From Stramenopiles sp. TOSAG23-2 (Eukaryota; Sar), in NCBI GenBank assembly GCA_900128395.1, contig LT649390.1, positions 1-29,328 on the forward strand: a stretch of 29,328 bases of DNA, given 5' to 3'. Position numbers and translations under genes: made by a program. Under the pieces are notes generated by a model. It worked only from the letters and a program-made list of their open reading frames with translations, ran no database searches and had not been told where the DNA came from. Every line of letters starts with the position of its first letter. The stretch's first letter is position 1. Shown piece after piece: positions 28,420-29,328 of this stretch.

Positions 28420-29185
28420 TCACTGTAATTTCACTTTTATTTCAGGTGTTGTACCATAAAGTACAGATGCATCTTTTTCTTTATCTTGCATATTTGCTAT
28501 TTCTTCTTCAGTTATAGCTGCTACACCTACACACAATTGCCATTAAAATTAAGAGATAACGCATCATGTAATAATATAATCGAATTATTGAATAATGGAA
28601 TTAAGAAACTGAGTTTGAAAATGGATAATGGGGATGAGTTTGCATATAGCAAAACCCAGAGATCGTTGGTACCTATCGATTCACTGCAATATGAACATAT
28701 TACTAATGTCATAGTACCAAAACAACAGCAAATGTGGAATGAAATAGACAAAGGTACTGGGCAATGACAAATGGAATAAATAATGGTACATCAAAAACGG
28801 ACAAACTAAATGCGGTTATAAATGAAATGCAAGATGATACAAATGATTGGTTGTACCAATTCCACAACTACTTGGTAACAGGTATGGAACACTAAAGGAA
28901 CTAAGTGCTTCAAATGGTTGGGAGAATGAAACAAAAATGTTTCATTTATCGCAACGGTTGAAGGATCATAAAAATGCAAATTGTGTTGTACAAGCAAGAG
29001 GAAGAAATGGACATGCAACAACAATTGTGTATGGCATTCCAGAGGTACAAGATTCTTACAAGGTTGTACAATTGGCAACAATGTCAGTGCCGTGCAGCAC
29101 CGTATTGGAGAAGAATATAGATTATGACGTGTATGCGGTACCTTCTTTGGTATCGCCTTTTCAATATTCACTATCACTTTCTTAA
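28420..29185. pseudogene. Coding-like fragments in several frames, probable gene relic
   Basis: I recognise no family. On the minus strand 28420-28539 reads as a protein-like segment (EEEIANMQDKEKDASVLYGT) closed by TGA. On the plus strand about 28537-28764 reads LKLRDNASCNNIIELL...NEIDKGTG and closes at TGA 28765-28767. A second plus frame, about 28767-28895, encodes KLNAVINEMQDDTNDWLYQF and stops at TAA. A third, 28847-29185, begins at a non-ATG codon and encodes LKELSASNGW...GRNGHATTIVYGIPEV, ending TAA. Composition is less AT-biased than in the spacers and looks coding, but no single start-to-stop frame exists and no convincing splice sites join the pieces. A frameshifted, rearranged pseudogene is the simplest reading; a multi-exon gene running past the window end is the alternative. 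Confidence 0.4.
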
Positions 29186-29328
29186 TAATCACTCGAACTT
29201 TTAATATGTTCAAGGATAAACTATGGAGCAACAACAAAAATAATAATAATAATCATGTCCTGTAACTGGCAGGATAAGAAAGATCCGGGACCTTCTCACA
29301 CATTTTCATGTTCACAATTAGGGTGTGT

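Noticed and set aside
28071-28517. 148-codon hydrophobic Phe/Leu/Tyr-rich plus-strand frame
   Set aside because: Its composition is what T-rich DNA gives by chance, and the opposite strand of its 3' part reads more like real protein.
1-29328. CRISPR arrays, bacterial operons or Shine-Dalgarno sites
   Set aside because: There are no regularly spaced repeats with unique spacers, genes are separated by hundreds of AT-rich bases, and signal peptides, an intron and gene families indicate a eukaryote.
1-29328. tRNA, rRNA or snRNA genes
   Set aside because: I found no cloverleaf with a GTTCRANYC-type T arm and no rRNA-like conserved segments in the spacers; a covariance-model scan would be needed to exclude small RNAs.

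Overview
The window is eukaryotic nuclear DNA from an AT-rich, intron-poor, gene-dense protist. The evidence is: long AT-rich spacers with poly(A), TA and triplet microsatellites; single genes on both strands without operon spacing or Shine-Dalgarno sites; at least one GT-AG intron; secretory signal peptides; Asn- and acid-rich low-complexity protein segments; and eukaryotic families (EAG/HCN-type channel, RCC1 propeller, PhyH-type dioxygenase, a long mitochondrial uS4). The gene set would suit a unicellular alga or heterotrophic protist, perhaps a stramenopile or haptophyte, but the sequence alone does not fix the lineage. The standard code explains every gene: nine of the twelve main genes stop at TAA, three at TAG, none at TGA.

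Layout. 1-2286 (+): a CobW-type zinc chaperone GTPase, cut by the window edge. 2666-3922 (-): a CAT/BAHD-like acyltransferase, divergent from 4823-6454 (+), a TPP-dependent acetolactate-synthase-like enzyme. 6763-7812 (+): a membrane-anchored short-chain dehydrogenase. 8097-9608 (-): nuclear-encoded mitochondrial uS4. 9834-10135: a foldback/MITE-like element. 10596-13407 (+): a two-exon gene for a large secreted Cys-rich helical protein ending in a Gly/Ala hydrophobic segment. 13986-16271 (+): a secretory-pathway protein with a C2-like domain, membrane segments and a Lys/Ala/Pro tail. 16700-18667 (+): an aromatic-ring FAD monooxygenase. 19010-21139 (-): a voltage-gated channel with a degenerate cyclic-nucleotide-binding domain. 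22280-23320 (+): a PhyH-like dioxygenase whose start lies in a 152-bp tandem duplication. 23730-24512 (+): an unknown charged protein. 24765-27566 (-): an RCC1-repeat protein. 27674-27929: another tandem duplication. About 28420-29185: coding-like fragments in several frames and on both strands, probably a decayed gene.

How the genes fit together. Four genes encode enzymes of small-molecule metabolism (acyltransferase, TPP lyase, SDR, FAD hydroxylase) and could form a loose pathway neighbourhood, but unrelated genes sit between them, so this is only a hypothesis. The most novel material is the adjacent pair at 10596-16271: two large, lineage-specific proteins that enter the secretory pathway, carry unusual hydrophobic segments and match no family I recognise beyond the C2-like domain.
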